DNA of 64,000 bases from contig NZ_CP047156.1 of NCBI RefSeq assembly GCF_009834025.1, positions 558,001-622,000 on the forward strand, read 5' to 3'. Positions 37,161-46,650 of this stretch are shown piece after piece. The notes below the pieces were generated by a model. The model was not told the DNA's origin and made no database searches. It was given only the letters and a program-made list of their open reading frames with translations. The stretch comes from Epidermidibacterium keratini (GTDB lineage: Bacteria > Actinomycetota > Actinomycetes > Mycobacteriales > Antricoccaceae). Numbering within the stretch: position 1 is the first letter of the stretch; every line of letters starts with the position of its first letter. The position numbers and the translations under genes were made by a program.

Positions 37161-38681
37161 ATGACGCTGCACACCACCCTCGACACCGACACAACCGACA
37201 CCGCGACAACCGACACCGACGTACCCGAGTGGAAGATGCTGATCGGCGGTGAGTGGGTCGAAGCCGTGGACGGCGCCTGGACGGACGTCACCTGCCCGTC
37301 GCGGGCGAACGTTGTGCTTGCGCGGGTGCCGGACGGCAAAGCCGCGGACATCGACCGGGCGGTCCAGGCGGCCGGCGCCGCTCAGCCGGCGTGGGCCGGA
37401 GCGCATTTCAAGGAGCGCCAGAACGCGTTGCTGAAGATCGCCGACGCGATCGAGGCGCAGGGCGAGGACTTCTCGCGGCTCACCGCGCAGGACACCGGCA
37501 ACGCGATCCGCACCCAGGCGCGCCCGGAGACCGCGACTTTGGTCTCGTTGTTTCGCTACTTCGGCGGTATAGCTGGAGAGTTCAAGGGTACGACGCTGCC
37601 CGCCGGTGACGACCAGCTGCAATACACGCGGCTGCAGCCGCTCGGCGTGGTCGGCGCGATCCTGCCGTGGAACTCACCGCTGATGATCGCGGGCATGAAG
37701 ATTCCGGCAGCGCTGGCAACCGGCAACGCGCTCGTGGTGAAGCCGGCAGAGGACGCGCCGCTGACCATCCTGAAGCTGGCCGAGGTCTGCAGCGAGTTCC
37801 TGCCGGCCGGCGTACTCAACGTCGTCACCGGCGACGGCGAGACCGCCGGCGAGGCGATCTCGACGCACCCGGGGATCGCGAAGGTGTCGTTTACCGGCTC
37901 GACCTCGGTCGGCAAGCACGTCGCGGAGACCGCCGGCGCCCGTCTCGCGCATGTCTCGCTCGAGCTGGGTGGCAAGAGCCCCAACATCATCTTCCCGTCG
38001 GCGGCCACGCCCGAGCGCATCGAGCAGACCGCCGAAGGGGCGCTGCTGGCAATGCGCTTCACTCGCCAGGGGCAGTCGTGCACCGCGGGATCGCGACTGT
38101 TCGTGCACGAGGACGTCTTCGATGAGTTCCTCGACGTACTCGCGGCGAAGGTGCAGGCCCTGAAGGTCGGCGACCCGCTTGACGACGAGACCGACATGGG
38201 CTCGATCATCAACGAGTCGCAGTACTGTCAGGTCCGCGACTATGTCGACGAAGGCAAGAAGCAGGACGGGGTCAAGGTCGTGCTCGACGGCAGCGACTAC
38301 ACACCGGAGGGCCTGCAGGGCTTCTACCAGGGACCGACGATCCTCGCGAACGTCGACAACAGCTGGCGGATCGCTCGCGAGGAGGTCTTCGGACCGGTGC
38401 TGGTCGCGATCCCCTGGCGCGACGTCGATGACGTGATCACCCAGGCCAACGACTCGACCTACGGTCTGGCGGCGTTCGTGTGGTCGCAGCAGCTTGACGA
38501 GGCGATCGAGACCGCCCAGCGGATCGACTCCGGCTGGGTGCAGGTCAACCAGGGTGGCGGTCAGGTGATCGGCCAGTCGTACGGTGGCTTCAAGGAGTCC
38601 GGCATCGGTCGCGAGTTCTCGCTTGAGGGCGCGATCGAGTCGTTCACGCAGACCAAGCAGATCAACGTGAAGTTGGGATAG
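37161..38681 (+). CDS. Aldehyde dehydrogenase (NAD(P)+-dependent)
   Basis: 506 residues from ATG 37161 with GGAGGT 6 nt before it. Oxidises an aldehyde to the acid. Family marks: VGAILPWNSPL, cofactor loop FTGSTSVGK, the general-base Glu in LELGGKSPN and the catalytic Cys307 in GQSCTAGSR. The N-terminal 20 residues are Thr/Asp rich. Twelve bp before the M20 gene, so the two are co-transcribed. Confidence 0.94.
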   Translation: MTLHTTLDTDTTDTATTDTDVPEWKMLIGGEWVEAVDGAWTDVTCPSRANVVLARVPDGKAADIDRAVQAAGAAQPAWAGAHFKERQNALLKIADAIEAQGEDFSRLTAQDTGNAIRTQARPETATLVSLFRYFGGIAGEFKGTTLPAGDDQLQYTRLQPLGVVGAILPWNSPLMIAGMKIPAALATGNALVVKPAEDAPLTILKLAEVCSEFLPAGVLNVVTGDGETAGEAISTHPGIAKVSFTGSTSVGKHVAETAGARLAHVSLELGGKSPNIIFPSAATPERIEQTAEGALLAMRFTRQGQSCTAGSRLFVHEDVFDEFLDVLAAKVQALKVGDPLDDETDMGSIINESQYCQVRDYVDEGKKQDGVKVVLDGSDYTPEGLQGFYQGPTILANVDNSWRIAREEVFGPVLVAIPWRDVDDVITQANDSTYGLAAFVWSQQLDEAIETAQRIDSGWVQVNQGGGQVIGQSYGGFKESGIGREFSLEGAIESFTQTKQINVKLG

Positions 38682-38692
38682 GCGCAGAAGAC

Positions 38693-39964
38693 ATGGCAGC
38701 GGAGCACATCCTCGATCGAGTCCTGGCCGGCCAAGAGTCGATTCAATCGTGGCAAGACGAGCTATATGTGCACTTTCACCGCAATCCGGAGCTCAGCTTC
38801 GTCGAGCACGAGACGCACGACCGGATCGCCGAGGAGTTGCGCGCCATCGGCGTCGACGAGATCGAGGAGCACATCGGCGGCACCGGTCTGGTCGGCGTAC
38901 TGCGCAACGGCGACGGCCCGACGATCCTGATGCGCGCCGACATCGACGCGCTTCCCGTGCAGGAGCTGACCGGTCTCGACTACGCGAGTACGGCGGTCGG
39001 CACGTCCTTCGACGGCGAGACCTCGCCGGTCATGCATGCCTGCGGACACGACGTACACATCTCTGCACTGCTTGGGGCGGTGCGTCTGCTTGCCGACCAT
39101 CGCGACGCGTGGTCGGGCACCTTCGTCGCGCTGTTCCAGCCGGCCGAGGAGCGCGCCGGCGGCGCGATGGCGATGGTCAACGACGACCTGGTGGGACGCA
39201 TCCCGCGACCGGACGTCGCCTTCGCCCAGCACGTCGGGCCTAAGCCCGCCGGGCAGGTGCACGCGTGCATCGGTTCGGCGTACTCGCGGGCCGACAGCAT
39301 CAAGGTCACCGTCTTCGGCCGCGGCGGACACGGCAGTGCCCCACACACGACGGTGGATCCCGCCGTACTCGCCGCGATGATCGTGCTGCGCCTGCAGACG
39401 ATCGTCTCGCGCGAGACCCGGCCCGGCGAGTTCGCCGTGGTGACGGTCGGCCGCCTGCAGGTGGGCACGAAGGTCAACATCATCAGCGACCGCGCCGTAC
39501 TCGACGTCAACGTCCGCTCGTACGACGACGACGTGCACGCCCGGCTGCTGGCGGCGATCGAGCGGATCGTGCGGGCCGAGTGCGAGGCGTCCGGATCACC
39601 GACCGAGCCGACGTTCGAGTACTACGACCGCTTCCCGGTCACCGTCAACGACGTCGAGGTGACCGAGCGGGTGCGCTCTGCGTTTGCCTCAGCCTTCGGT
39701 GACCACTACGTCGAGGACCTGCCGACGACGGGCTCGGAAGACTTCAGCGAGATCCCGAAGGCGTTCGAGATTCCCTACTGCTATTGGAATGTCGGCGGCG
39801 TCGACCGGGAGACCTACCGCGACGCGAAGAAGCGCGGCGTACTCGCCAGCGAGATCGCCGGCAACCACTCCCCCTTCTTCGCGCCGGTCATGCACCCGAC
39901 GCTGCAGGCCGCGACCAAGACGATCGTGGTCGTCGCGCTCGACTGGCTCGGCACGGAAGCCTGA
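38693..39964 (+). CDS. M20-family metallo-amidohydrolase
   Basis: 423 residues. Zinc-dependent hydrolase of the aminoacylase/hippurate hydrolase branch. Metal-site motifs: MRADIDALPVQE, HACGHDVHISALLG, PAEERAGGAMAM, and the dimerisation domain with GRGGHGSAPHTTVDP. Probably releases an acid and an amine from an N-acyl compound. It is followed 2 nt later by the amidase gene. Confidence 0.92.
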   Translation: MAAEHILDRVLAGQESIQSWQDELYVHFHRNPELSFVEHETHDRIAEELRAIGVDEIEEHIGGTGLVGVLRNGDGPTILMRADIDALPVQELTGLDYASTAVGTSFDGETSPVMHACGHDVHISALLGAVRLLADHRDAWSGTFVALFQPAEERAGGAMAMVNDDLVGRIPRPDVAFAQHVGPKPAGQVHACIGSAYSRADSIKVTVFGRGGHGSAPHTTVDPAVLAAMIVLRLQTIVSRETRPGEFAVVTVGRLQVGTKVNIISDRAVLDVNVRSYDDDVHARLLAAIERIVRAECEASGSPTEPTFEYYDRFPVTVNDVEVTERVRSAFASAFGDHYVEDLPTTGSEDFSEIPKAFEIPYCYWNVGGVDRETYRDAKKRGVLASEIAGNHSPFFAPVMHPTLQAATKTIVVVALDWLGTEA

Positions 39965-39966
39965 TC

Positions 39967-41169
39967 ATGTCCGCGGAGAGCAACGTCGTACTCGCCCTCG
40001 ACGTCGTGCGCGCCCGCGACCCGGAGATTCACGCGTTCGTCGCGACTCGAGATCAGGCGATCGAGGATGCGCGGGCGGTGGACTTGCGCGCCAGCGACCT
40101 TCCGCTCGCCGGGCTTCCCATTGCAGTCAAGGACATCTATGACGTCGCCGGGATGCCGACTCGCTGCGGCTCGGAGGTGACGCCACCGGAGCCAGCCACG
40201 CAGTCGGCAGCCTGTGTACAGCGGCTCGAGGAGCTAGGTGCGGTCGTCATCGGCAAGACGGTCACGACCGAGTTCGCCTACTTCACCCCTGGTCCGACGC
40301 ACAACCCGGCCGCTCCCGGCCACACGCCAGGCGGGTCGTCCAGCGGCTCGGCCGCCGCGGTGGCGGCCGAGATGGTGCCGCTCGCGGTCGGCAGCCAGAC
40401 CGCCGGCTCGACCACGCGACCGGCGTCCTTCTGCGGGGTCGCGGGAATGGTCTTCGCGCAAGGCAGCGTCGACCTGCGCGGCCAGCGACCGCTGGCGCCG
40501 TCGCTGGACTGCTTAGGTCTTTTCGCGGCGACCGTCGCCGACCTGCAGCGGTATGTCTCGGCGTACTCCGACCTGCCACCCGGGACCGCGGCCCAGCGGG
40601 TTCTGGTGTGGACGCCGGCCGAAGACTCGGTCGACCCGCAGATGACGGCGGCAGTAGCGCGCGCTGCCGAAATCTTCCGATCCAATGGACTTAGCGTTGA
40701 GCCGTTGCACGCTGATCGAGACCTCGCGATCCTGACCCGCGACCACGCACTGGTCCTGGCGTATGAGGCGCGCCGCGCGCTCGGCAGCGTGTACGACGCC
40801 CATCGGTCGCGACTTGGGACCGCGCTCGTCGAGCTGCTGGATGCCGGTGGCCGGATCACCGCCGCCGACTACGAGAAGGCGCTCGCGCGACGTGCGGACC
40901 TGCGCGAGAAGTTCGCGCGCCTGCTTGGCCCGGACACCGTCGTACTCGGTCCGGCCGCGCTTGGTCCGCCGCCAGCCGGCCTGGACTCGACCGGCTCCCC
41001 CGCACTCAGCCGCCCGTGGCACCAGCTTGGCCTGCCGGTCGTCTGTGTCCCCGGCGCCCGCACCGACGACGGCCGGCCGCTGGGGGTTCAGCTCATCGGC
41101 CGGGCTGGCGACGAGGCGATGCTGCTGGAGACCGGTGTCTCGCTGGGCGTCGGGCTGACCCGCGGCTGA
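39967..41169 (+). CDS. Amidase (amidase signature family), shorter paralogue
   Basis: 400 residues. The Ser-cisSer-Lys triad is present: Lys in LPIAVKDIYDV, cis-Ser in PGGSSSGSAAAV, and Ser in SQTAGSTTRPASFCG. It is shorter than the amidase at 1714-3246 and lacks much of the late domain, as some small amidases do. It ends the ALDH-M20-amidase operon. Together these genes suggest breakdown of an N-substituted amide or its aldehyde product. Confidence 0.88.
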   Translation: MSAESNVVLALDVVRARDPEIHAFVATRDQAIEDARAVDLRASDLPLAGLPIAVKDIYDVAGMPTRCGSEVTPPEPATQSAACVQRLEELGAVVIGKTVTTEFAYFTPGPTHNPAAPGHTPGGSSSGSAAAVAAEMVPLAVGSQTAGSTTRPASFCGVAGMVFAQGSVDLRGQRPLAPSLDCLGLFAATVADLQRYVSAYSDLPPGTAAQRVLVWTPAEDSVDPQMTAAVARAAEIFRSNGLSVEPLHADRDLAILTRDHALVLAYEARRALGSVYDAHRSRLGTALVELLDAGGRITAADYEKALARRADLREKFARLLGPDTVVLGPAALGPPPAGLDSTGSPALSRPWHQLGLPVVCVPGARTDDGRPLGVQLIGRAGDEAMLLETGVSLGVGLTRG

Positions 41170-41182
41170 GCCGTCGCGCCTG

Positions 41183-41253
41183 ACCAAACCGCACACCACA
41201 GAGATCCTCACCCACTGTTTCTCGTGGGGTGGCCTGTGGTGTGCGGAATTGGT
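41183..41253. terminator. Long hairpin between convergent genes
   Basis: CCGCACACCACAG (41189-41201) pairs exactly with 41234-41246. Outside it ACCAA and TTGGT pair across an internal loop, and inside it CACCCAC (41209-41215) pairs with GTGGGGTG with one bulge. The whole fold has about 25 pairs. It lies between the amidase and the aldo/keto reductase stop codons. Confidence 0.75.
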
Positions 41254-41284
41254 TCCAGTCTCCGGCCCGGCGCGAGCGCCGTGG

Positions 41285-42118
41285 CTAGGCGAGTTCGGCC
41301 ATGCTCAGATCGTCCAATTCACGCTCGCCCACAGCGATGTTGTCACGCAGATGCGAAACGCGCGTCGTCCCAGGAAGCGTGACCACCTGTTGCTCCATCG
41401 AGCGCGCCCGCTGCTGCACCCAGGCCAGCGACAACTGCGCAGTACTGATCCCGGCGCGCTCCGCAGCCCGGTTCACCGCGACGCCGCCACCCGTCTCGCC
41501 GAGGTCGCCATGGTTCATCGGTGAGTGCGCGACCAGCGCGATCCCTAGCTCACTCAACAACGGAAGCATCGACTCGACCGCACGATCGGCCAGCGACCAG
41601 GGTTGTTGTACGGCGCTGATCGGGTGCACCGCGTGGGCGCGCCTCACGTCCTCTGCTGTCACGTTGGACAGCCCAAGAAAGCGGATCTTCCCCACCTTGC
41701 GCAACTGCGCCATCGCGGCGACCGTGTCCTCGATCGGCGTGTCATCGCTACGGTCGTGCAGGTAGTACAGATCGATGGTGTCGGTGCCGAGACGGCGGAG
41801 GCTGCCGTCAATCGCAGTGCGCACAGTCGCCGGGTCGGCGCGGACGCTCCAATCGTCAAAGCGGCCAGACGTACCCCAGTAGACACCGAACTTGGTGCAC
41901 AGAAAGACGTCGTCTCGGACGCCAGCAATGGCCCGGCCGAGGACCTCCTCGTTGCCGTACATCTCCGCGGTGTCCAGCACCCGCACCCCCGCGTCGACCG
42001 CTGCCCGCACGAGCGCTCCCGGATCGCGGTCTGGATCACCCCAGCCGTCGTCTCGGACTCGCATCAAGCCGAGCCCTTGGGCTCCGACATCCGGCAACGG
42101 CATCTGCGCAGTAGACAT
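41285..42118 (-). CDS. Aldo/keto reductase
   Basis: 277 residues. NADPH-dependent carbonyl reductase with a TIM barrel. The catalytic tetrad is visible: Asp and Tyr in [11 protein letters not shown], Lys in CTKFGVYW, and His in [12 protein letters not shown]. The cofactor end is [12 protein letters not shown]. Substrate unknown. It stands alone between two long hairpins. Confidence 0.92.
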   Translation of the reverse strand: MSTAQMPLPDVGAQGLGLMRVRDDGWGDPDRDPGALVRAAVDAGVRVLDTAEMYGNEEVLGRAIAGVRDDVFLCTKFGVYWGTSGRFDDWSVRADPATVRTAIDGSLRRLGTDTIDLYYLHDRSDDTPIEDTVAAMAQLRKVGKIRFLGLSNVTAEDVRRAHAVHPISAVQQPWSLADRAVESMLPLLSELGIALVAHSPMNHGDLGETGGGVAVNRAAERAGISTAQLSLAWVQQRARSMEQQVVTLPGTTRVSHLRDNIAVGERELDDLSMAELA

Positions 42119-42170
42119 ACGGCGAGCCTAGAAGCTCAAGTCACGTTGAGGTCAAGCCGACCTCCTGCCC

Positions 42171-42235
42171 AAAATGGACGAGAGCGGGTGCCCCATGCAG
42201 ATATCTGCGTTGGGGTACCCGCTCTCGTCCATTTT
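42171..42235. repeat. Dispersed palindromic repeat, family C, copy 2
   Basis: Arms AAAATGGACGAGAGCG (42171-42186) and its complement (42220-42235) are identical to copy 1 at 22355-22419. Here the 33-nt spacer also folds: GGTGCCCCA pairs with TGGGGTACC (one wobble) and GCAGATATCTGC is a perfect palindrome, so the whole unit is a near-continuous helix of about 29 bp. It lies 36 bp after the lepA stop. Confidence 0.95.
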
Positions 42236-42271
42236 CGGCGCATTTCCGCGGGTGTGCACGGACTCGCCGGG

Positions 42272-44104
42272 TTACTTGGACTTGGCGGCTGCGGAGCTGT
42301 CGGTCGACAGGGCGGCGATGAAGGCCTCCTGCGGAACCTCGACGCTGCCGACCATCTTCATCCGCTTCTTGCCGGCCTTCTGCTTCTCCAGCAGCTTGCG
42401 TTTACGCGAGATGTCACCGCCATAGCACTTCGCGAGCACGTCCTTGCGGATCGCGCGGATCGTCTCGCGGGCGATGATCCGTGAGCCGACGGCGGCCTGG
42501 ATCGGCACCTCGAACTGCTGGCGCGGGATGAGCTCGCGCAGCTTGCCGGTCATCGTCACGCCGTACGAGTAAGCCTTGTCCTTGTGCACGATCGCCGAGA
42601 ACGCATCGACCGTGTCGCCCTGCAGCAGGATGTCGACCTTCACCAGGTCGGCGGCCTCCTCGCCGGCGTCTTCGTAGTCGAGCGAGGCGTAGCCCTTGGT
42701 GCGGGACTTCAGCGCGTCGAAGAAGTCGAAGACGATCTCGGCCAGCGGCAACGTGTAGCGCAGCTCGACGCGGGTCTCAGACAGGTAATCCATGCCCTGC
42801 AGCGTGCCGCGCCGCGACTGGCATAGCTCCATGATCGTGCCGGTGTAGTCGGTCGGGCTGATGATCGTGCATTTCACGATCGGCTCGCGCACCTCGGCGA
42901 CCTTGCCCGCGGGCCAGTCGCTGGGGTTGGTCACCTCGATCTCGGTGCCGTCGTCGAGCGTCACGTCGTAGATCACGTTGGGCGCGGTCGAGATCAGGCT
43001 GAGGTCGAACTCGCGCTCCAGCCGTTCGCGCACGATCTCCAGGTGCAGCAGACCGAGAAAGCCGCAGCGGAACCCGAACCCGAGCGCCGTCGAGGTCTCC
43101 GGCTCGTAGGTCAGCGCAGCGTCGTTGAGACGCAGCTTGTCCAGCGCGTCGCGCAGCAGCGGGTAGTCCGATCCATCGATCGGGTAGAGCCCTGAGTAGA
43201 CCATCGGCTTCGGGTCGCGGTAGCCGCCAATCGCCTCCTCCGCCGGTCGCGACTGCAAGGTGACGGTGTCGCCGACACGAGACTGGCGCACGTCCTTCAC
43301 CCCGGTGATCAGGTAGCCGACCTCGCCGACACCGAGGGACTGCACCGGCTTCGGCTCCGGCGAGATCACGCCGAGCTCGAGCAGCTCGTGGGTCGCGCCG
43401 GTCGACATCATCTTGATCCGCTCGCGACTGGAGATCCGCCCGTCGACCACCCGCACATAGGTGATGACGCCTCGGTAGATGTCATAGACCGAGTCGAAGA
43501 TCATCGCGCGGGCCGGCGCGTCGGCGTCACCGACGGGCGGTGGGATCTCCTCGACGATCCGGTCCAGCAGCTCCTCCACGCCGGCGCCGGTCTTGCCCGA
43601 GACCCGCAGGATCGAGTCGGCATCGATGCCCATGATGTGCGCGATCTCGGCGGCGTACTTGTCCGGCTGCGCCGCGGGCAGGTCGATCTTGTTGAGGACC
43701 GGGATGATCGTGAGGTCGTTTTCCATGGCCAGGTAGAGGTTGGCCAGGGTCTGTGCCTCGATGCCCTGCGCAGCGTCGACGAGCAGTACGGCGCCTTCGC
43801 ACGCCGCGAGCGAACGCGAGACCTCGTAGGTGAAGTCGACGTGGCCGGGGGTATCGATCATGTGCAGCGTGTAGCCGCGCTTGTCCGCCCCCGCCCACGG
43901 CAGCCGCACGTTTTGCGCCTTGATGGTGATGCCGCGCTCACGCTCGATGTCCATGCGGTCGAGGTACTGCGCGCGCATCTGGCGCTGCTCGATAACCCCG
44001 GTGACCTCCAGCATCCGGTCGGCAAGCGTGGACTTGCCGTGGTCGATGTGCGCGATGATGCAGAAGTTGCGGATCAGCGCAGGATCGGTGTACTCGTTGC
44101 TCAC
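42272..44104 (-). CDS. lepA: Elongation factor 4 (LepA)
   Basis: 610 residues from GTG 44104 with AAAGGA 5 nt before it; the frame is open to 44140 but those residues are not family-like. Ribosome-bound GTPase active in translation under stress. G1 [10 protein letters not shown]3 DTPGHVDF, G4 NKIDLP and the conserved YASLDYE tail are present. Divergent from rpsT, as in mycobacteria nearby. Confidence 0.97.
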   Translation of the reverse strand: MSNEYTDPALIRNFCIIAHIDHGKSTLADRMLEVTGVIEQRQMRAQYLDRMDIERERGITIKAQNVRLPWAGADKRGYTLHMIDTPGHVDFTYEVSRSLAACEGAVLLVDAAQGIEAQTLANLYLAMENDLTIIPVLNKIDLPAAQPDKYAAEIAHIMGIDADSILRVSGKTGAGVEELLDRIVEEIPPPVGDADAPARAMIFDSVYDIYRGVITYVRVVDGRISSRERIKMMSTGATHELLELGVISPEPKPVQSLGVGEVGYLITGVKDVRQSRVGDTVTLQSRPAEEAIGGYRDPKPMVYSGLYPIDGSDYPLLRDALDKLRLNDAALTYEPETSTALGFGFRCGFLGLLHLEIVRERLEREFDLSLISTAPNVIYDVTLDDGTEIEVTNPSDWPAGKVAEVREPIVKCTIISPTDYTGTIMELCQSRRGTLQGMDYLSETRVELRYTLPLAEIVFDFFDALKSRTKGYASLDYEDAGEEAADLVKVDILLQGDTVDAFSAIVHKDKAYSYGVTMTGKLRELIPRQQFEVPIQAAVGSRIIARETIRAIRKDVLAKCYGGDISRKRKLLEKQKAGKKRMKMVGSVEVPQEAFIAALSTDSSAAAKSK

Positions 44105-44314
44105 GAAGGTCCTTTGAGGTGGGTGAAGTCCGTCCCTCATTATCCATGACGGCGTACGCCGTCCGGTGGCGCGGCTGTGGGATGCGCCGCTTCAGTTTGT
44201 CCTGGCCGTCAGTTGGTTGGTATCCTGGATAATCGTGCGCACCGACCATCGTGGTCTAGCGAGCGCACCCGAAGTTTCTCAACTCACCCGCACCAGAGCA
44301 GACGAGGCACATTC

Positions 44315-44584
44315 GTGGCGAACATCAAGTCCCAGATCAAGCGCATCAAGACCAACGAGGCAGCGCGCCAGCGCAACCTGGCCGTCAAGTCGCAGCTGAA
44401 GACGGCCGTGCGCCGGTTCCGCGCCGCTGCCGATGCTGGCGATGCGGCTAAGGCGACCGAGGCCCTCGCGCTGGCGTCGCGCCAGCTCGACAAGGCCGCC
44501 AGCAAGGGTGTCATCCACCGCAAGCAGGCCGCCAACCGCAAGTCGGGCATGGCCAAGGCGCTCGTCTCGCTGCAGAGCAAGTAG
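44315..44584 (+). CDS. rpsT: 30S ribosomal protein S20
   Basis: 89 residues from GTG 44315 (GAGG 7 nt upstream). Binds 16S rRNA. Typical helical sequence: [31 protein letters not shown], and [19 protein letters not shown]. The 210 bp between lepA and this gene holds its promoter and leader (AT-rich TATCCTGGATAATC at about 44220-44233). A textbook terminator follows. Confidence 0.97.
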   Translation: MANIKSQIKRIKTNEAARQRNLAVKSQLKTAVRRFRAAADAGDAAKATEALALASRQLDKAASKGVIHRKQAANRKSGMAKALVSLQSK

Positions 44585-44600
44585 CGCTCACGCACTTCTG

Positions 44601-44635
44601 AAACCGCCCGCGCCGTCATGGCGCGGGCGGTTTTT
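44601..44635 (+). terminator. Rho-independent terminator of rpsT
   Basis: AAACCGCCCGCGCC (44601-44614), loop GTCAT, then the exact complement (44620-44633) and a run of five T (44631-44635). It lies 16 bp after the rpsT stop and is the only classical stem plus T-tract on the plus strand. Confidence 0.95.
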
Positions 44636-44648
44636 GTGCGCTCGCCAG

Positions 44649-44711
44649 CCATCTGCGGTGGAACCTGTAACGCTCTGTGGGGATTAGCGCTAGAGGTTCC
44701 ACCGCAGATGG
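44649..44711. repeat. Palindromic repeat, family F, copy 1
   Basis: CCATCTGCGGTGGAACCT (44649-44666) pairs perfectly with 44694-44711, and further inside TAACGCT pairs with AGCGCTA except for one A-C. The arm core CTGCGGTGGRACC recurs in the hairpin at 59828-59882. It lies between the rpsT terminator and holA. Confidence 0.88.
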
Positions 44712-44780
44712 ACGTACGGCGGGCCGCACGCGGGCTGCCGGGCTGCCGGGCTGCCGGCCGAGCGTTCCCGGGAGTGCGCG

Positions 44781-45752
44781 TTAGGGGATCTGCTTGGCCT
44801 CGGCGATCGCGACGACCGCCCGCTCCAGTGCGTACTGCGAGCTGGCCGCGCCGCCCTTGACGTCGGCGTTGAGCGTGGCGGCCAACTGCATCGCCTTGCT
44901 CAGACCCGGTGCCGTCCACTGCCCGGCGTTCTGGCGGACCCGACGGATCTTCCACGCCGGCATCCCCAGTCGACCGGCGAGCGTGTTGGGATCGGCACGG
45001 CCCGCCGCCGCGACCTTCGCCACCTGGCGCAGGCTCTCTGCGATCGCGTCGGCGATGACGACCTCGGGGATGCCCTCGTGCAGCGCCCAGCGCAGCTGCT
45101 CCAGCCCGGTCTGCACGCGCCCGCCCACGATCTCGTCGGCGACGGTGTAGACCTTCACGTCGGCGCGGCCGCGGTAGTAACGCTGGACGGTCTCGACCGT
45201 GATCGAGCCTCCGGAGTCGGCGACCAGCTGGCGTGCCGCGCTCGAGAGCGCGCGCAGGTCCTCCCCGACCGAGTCCAGCAGCGCCGCGGCCGCCTTCGAG
45301 TCGATCTTGCCGCCGGCACTGGCCACTTCGCTGCGCACGTACTTGACCCGGTCATCGGCGCTCTTGACCGTCGGGACACGCTCGACGAGGGCGCCGGCCT
45401 TCTGGAGATCGGTCGCGAGCGCCTTGGCGCGTCCGGCACCGGAGTGTTCGATGATCAGGCAGATCTCGGTATCCGGCGCGGCGGCGTACTCGCCGACCAA
45501 CGCGACCAGGTCCTTGGTCGCCTGCTCAGCGCTGCGGAGTACGACGAGCCGCTCTCCGCCAAAGAGCGCCGGGCTGGTCGCGTCGGATAACGCGGCGAGT
45601 GCGTCACTTGTCGAGGCGTCGACCGCCTCGATCGGAATGTCGGGGTTGCCGCGCGCCTTGCGCTGCCGGGCGACCACCCGCTCGGTGGTCTGAGAGCGCA
45701 GGAACTCATCGTCACCGATGACGAGTACGACGGGTTCGGCTAGCTCAGGCAC
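44781..45752 (-). CDS. holA: DNA polymerase III subunit delta
   Basis: 323 residues. Clamp-loader delta, which opens the sliding clamp. N-terminal region VVLVIGDDEFLRSQTTERVV, a middle AAA+-like lid (YYRGRADVKVYTVADEIVGG), and a C-terminal helical collar (LAGRLGMPAWKIRRVRQNAGQW). Length fits the actinobacterial subunit. It faces rpsT, as expected. Confidence 0.93.
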   Translation of the reverse strand: MPELAEPVVLVIGDDEFLRSQTTERVVARQRKARGNPDIPIEAVDASTSDALAALSDATSPALFGGERLVVLRSAEQATKDLVALVGEYAAAPDTEICLIIEHSGAGRAKALATDLQKAGALVERVPTVKSADDRVKYVRSEVASAGGKIDSKAAAALLDSVGEDLRALSSAARQLVADSGGSITVETVQRYYRGRADVKVYTVADEIVGGRVQTGLEQLRWALHEGIPEVVIADAIAESLRQVAKVAAAGRADPNTLAGRLGMPAWKIRRVRQNAGQWTAPGLSKAMQLAATLNADVKGGAASSQYALERAVVAIAEAKQIP

Positions 45753-45794
45753 GCACCCATCCTGGCACGCCGCTCCGACACTCGCCGGAGGCCG

Positions 45795-46619
45795 TCAGCA
45801 GGTGACGCGCTCGGCGTGGGTGTAGATGTTCATCGACTGCCCGCGCAGGAACCCGACGAGCGTCAGCCCGGACTCCTCAGCCAGGTCGGCAGCGAGCGAG
45901 GACGGCGCCGATACGGCAGCCAGGATCGGGATTCCCGCCATCACGGCCTTCTGCACGAGCTCGAACGACGCACGGCCACTGACCAGCAGCACCGTGCCGG
46001 GCGCGGGGACACGGCCGTTTTCCAGGCACCAGCCGAGCACTTTGTCGACCGCGTTGTGCCGGCCGATGTCCTCACGCACGACGATCGTGTTGCCCTCAGA
46101 GTCATACAGTCCCGCACCGTGTAGGCCGCCGGTCGAGGCAAACACCTTCTGGTCATCGCGCAGCCGGTCCGGCAGTGAGCTCAGGATCTCGGCGTCGATC
46201 GTCGTGTGGTCGGTCGTGAGGTCGTAGCTGGCCATCGTGCGCACCGAGTCCATCGACGTCTTGCCGCAGATGCCGCAGGACGAGCTCATCAAGGTGTTGC
46301 GGCGTACGACGTCGAGCATCGGCTTGGCGAGCCCGGTGAGCTCCACATCGAGCACGTTGTAGGTCTGCTGGCCGTCCTCGTCCGTGCCCGCGCAGTAGCG
46401 GATCGACGAGACGTCATCGCGGGCGGCGATGATGCCCTCGGAGTGCAGCAGGCCCTGGGCAAGCTCGAAGTCCGAGCCCGGCGTACGCATCGTGACCGCG
46501 AATTGGTCTCCGCCGACCCGGATCTCCAGCGGCTCCTCGGCGACCAGCCGGTCGGAGCGTCGCCGCTGGTCAGATCCCTTGAGCGCAAGCACCTCTCGGC
46601 GTACCGTCCGTCGTCCCAT
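45795..46619 (-). CDS. fdhD: Formate dehydrogenase accessory sulfurtransferase FdhD
   Basis: 274 residues from ATG 46619 with GGAGGT 4 nt upstream. Transfers sulfur to the molybdenum cofactor of formate dehydrogenase. The CGxCG motif is kept (SSSCGICGKTS). Other marks are PLEIRVGG, DDVSSIRYC and VREDIGRHNAVDKVLGW. No formate dehydrogenase or cofactor genes occur in the window, so the target enzyme is encoded elsewhere. Confidence 0.93.
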   Translation of the reverse strand: MGRRTVRREVLALKGSDQRRRSDRLVAEEPLEIRVGGDQFAVTMRTPGSDFELAQGLLHSEGIIAARDDVSSIRYCAGTDEDGQQTYNVLDVELTGLAKPMLDVVRRNTLMSSSCGICGKTSMDSVRTMASYDLTTDHTTIDAEILSSLPDRLRDDQKVFASTGGLHGAGLYDSEGNTIVVREDIGRHNAVDKVLGWCLENGRVPAPGTVLLVSGRASFELVQKAVMAGIPILAAVSAPSSLAADLAEESGLTLVGFLRGQSMNIYTHAERVTC

Positions 46620-46650
46620 AGACACCTCCGACGCCACGGTACTCCGGCAG

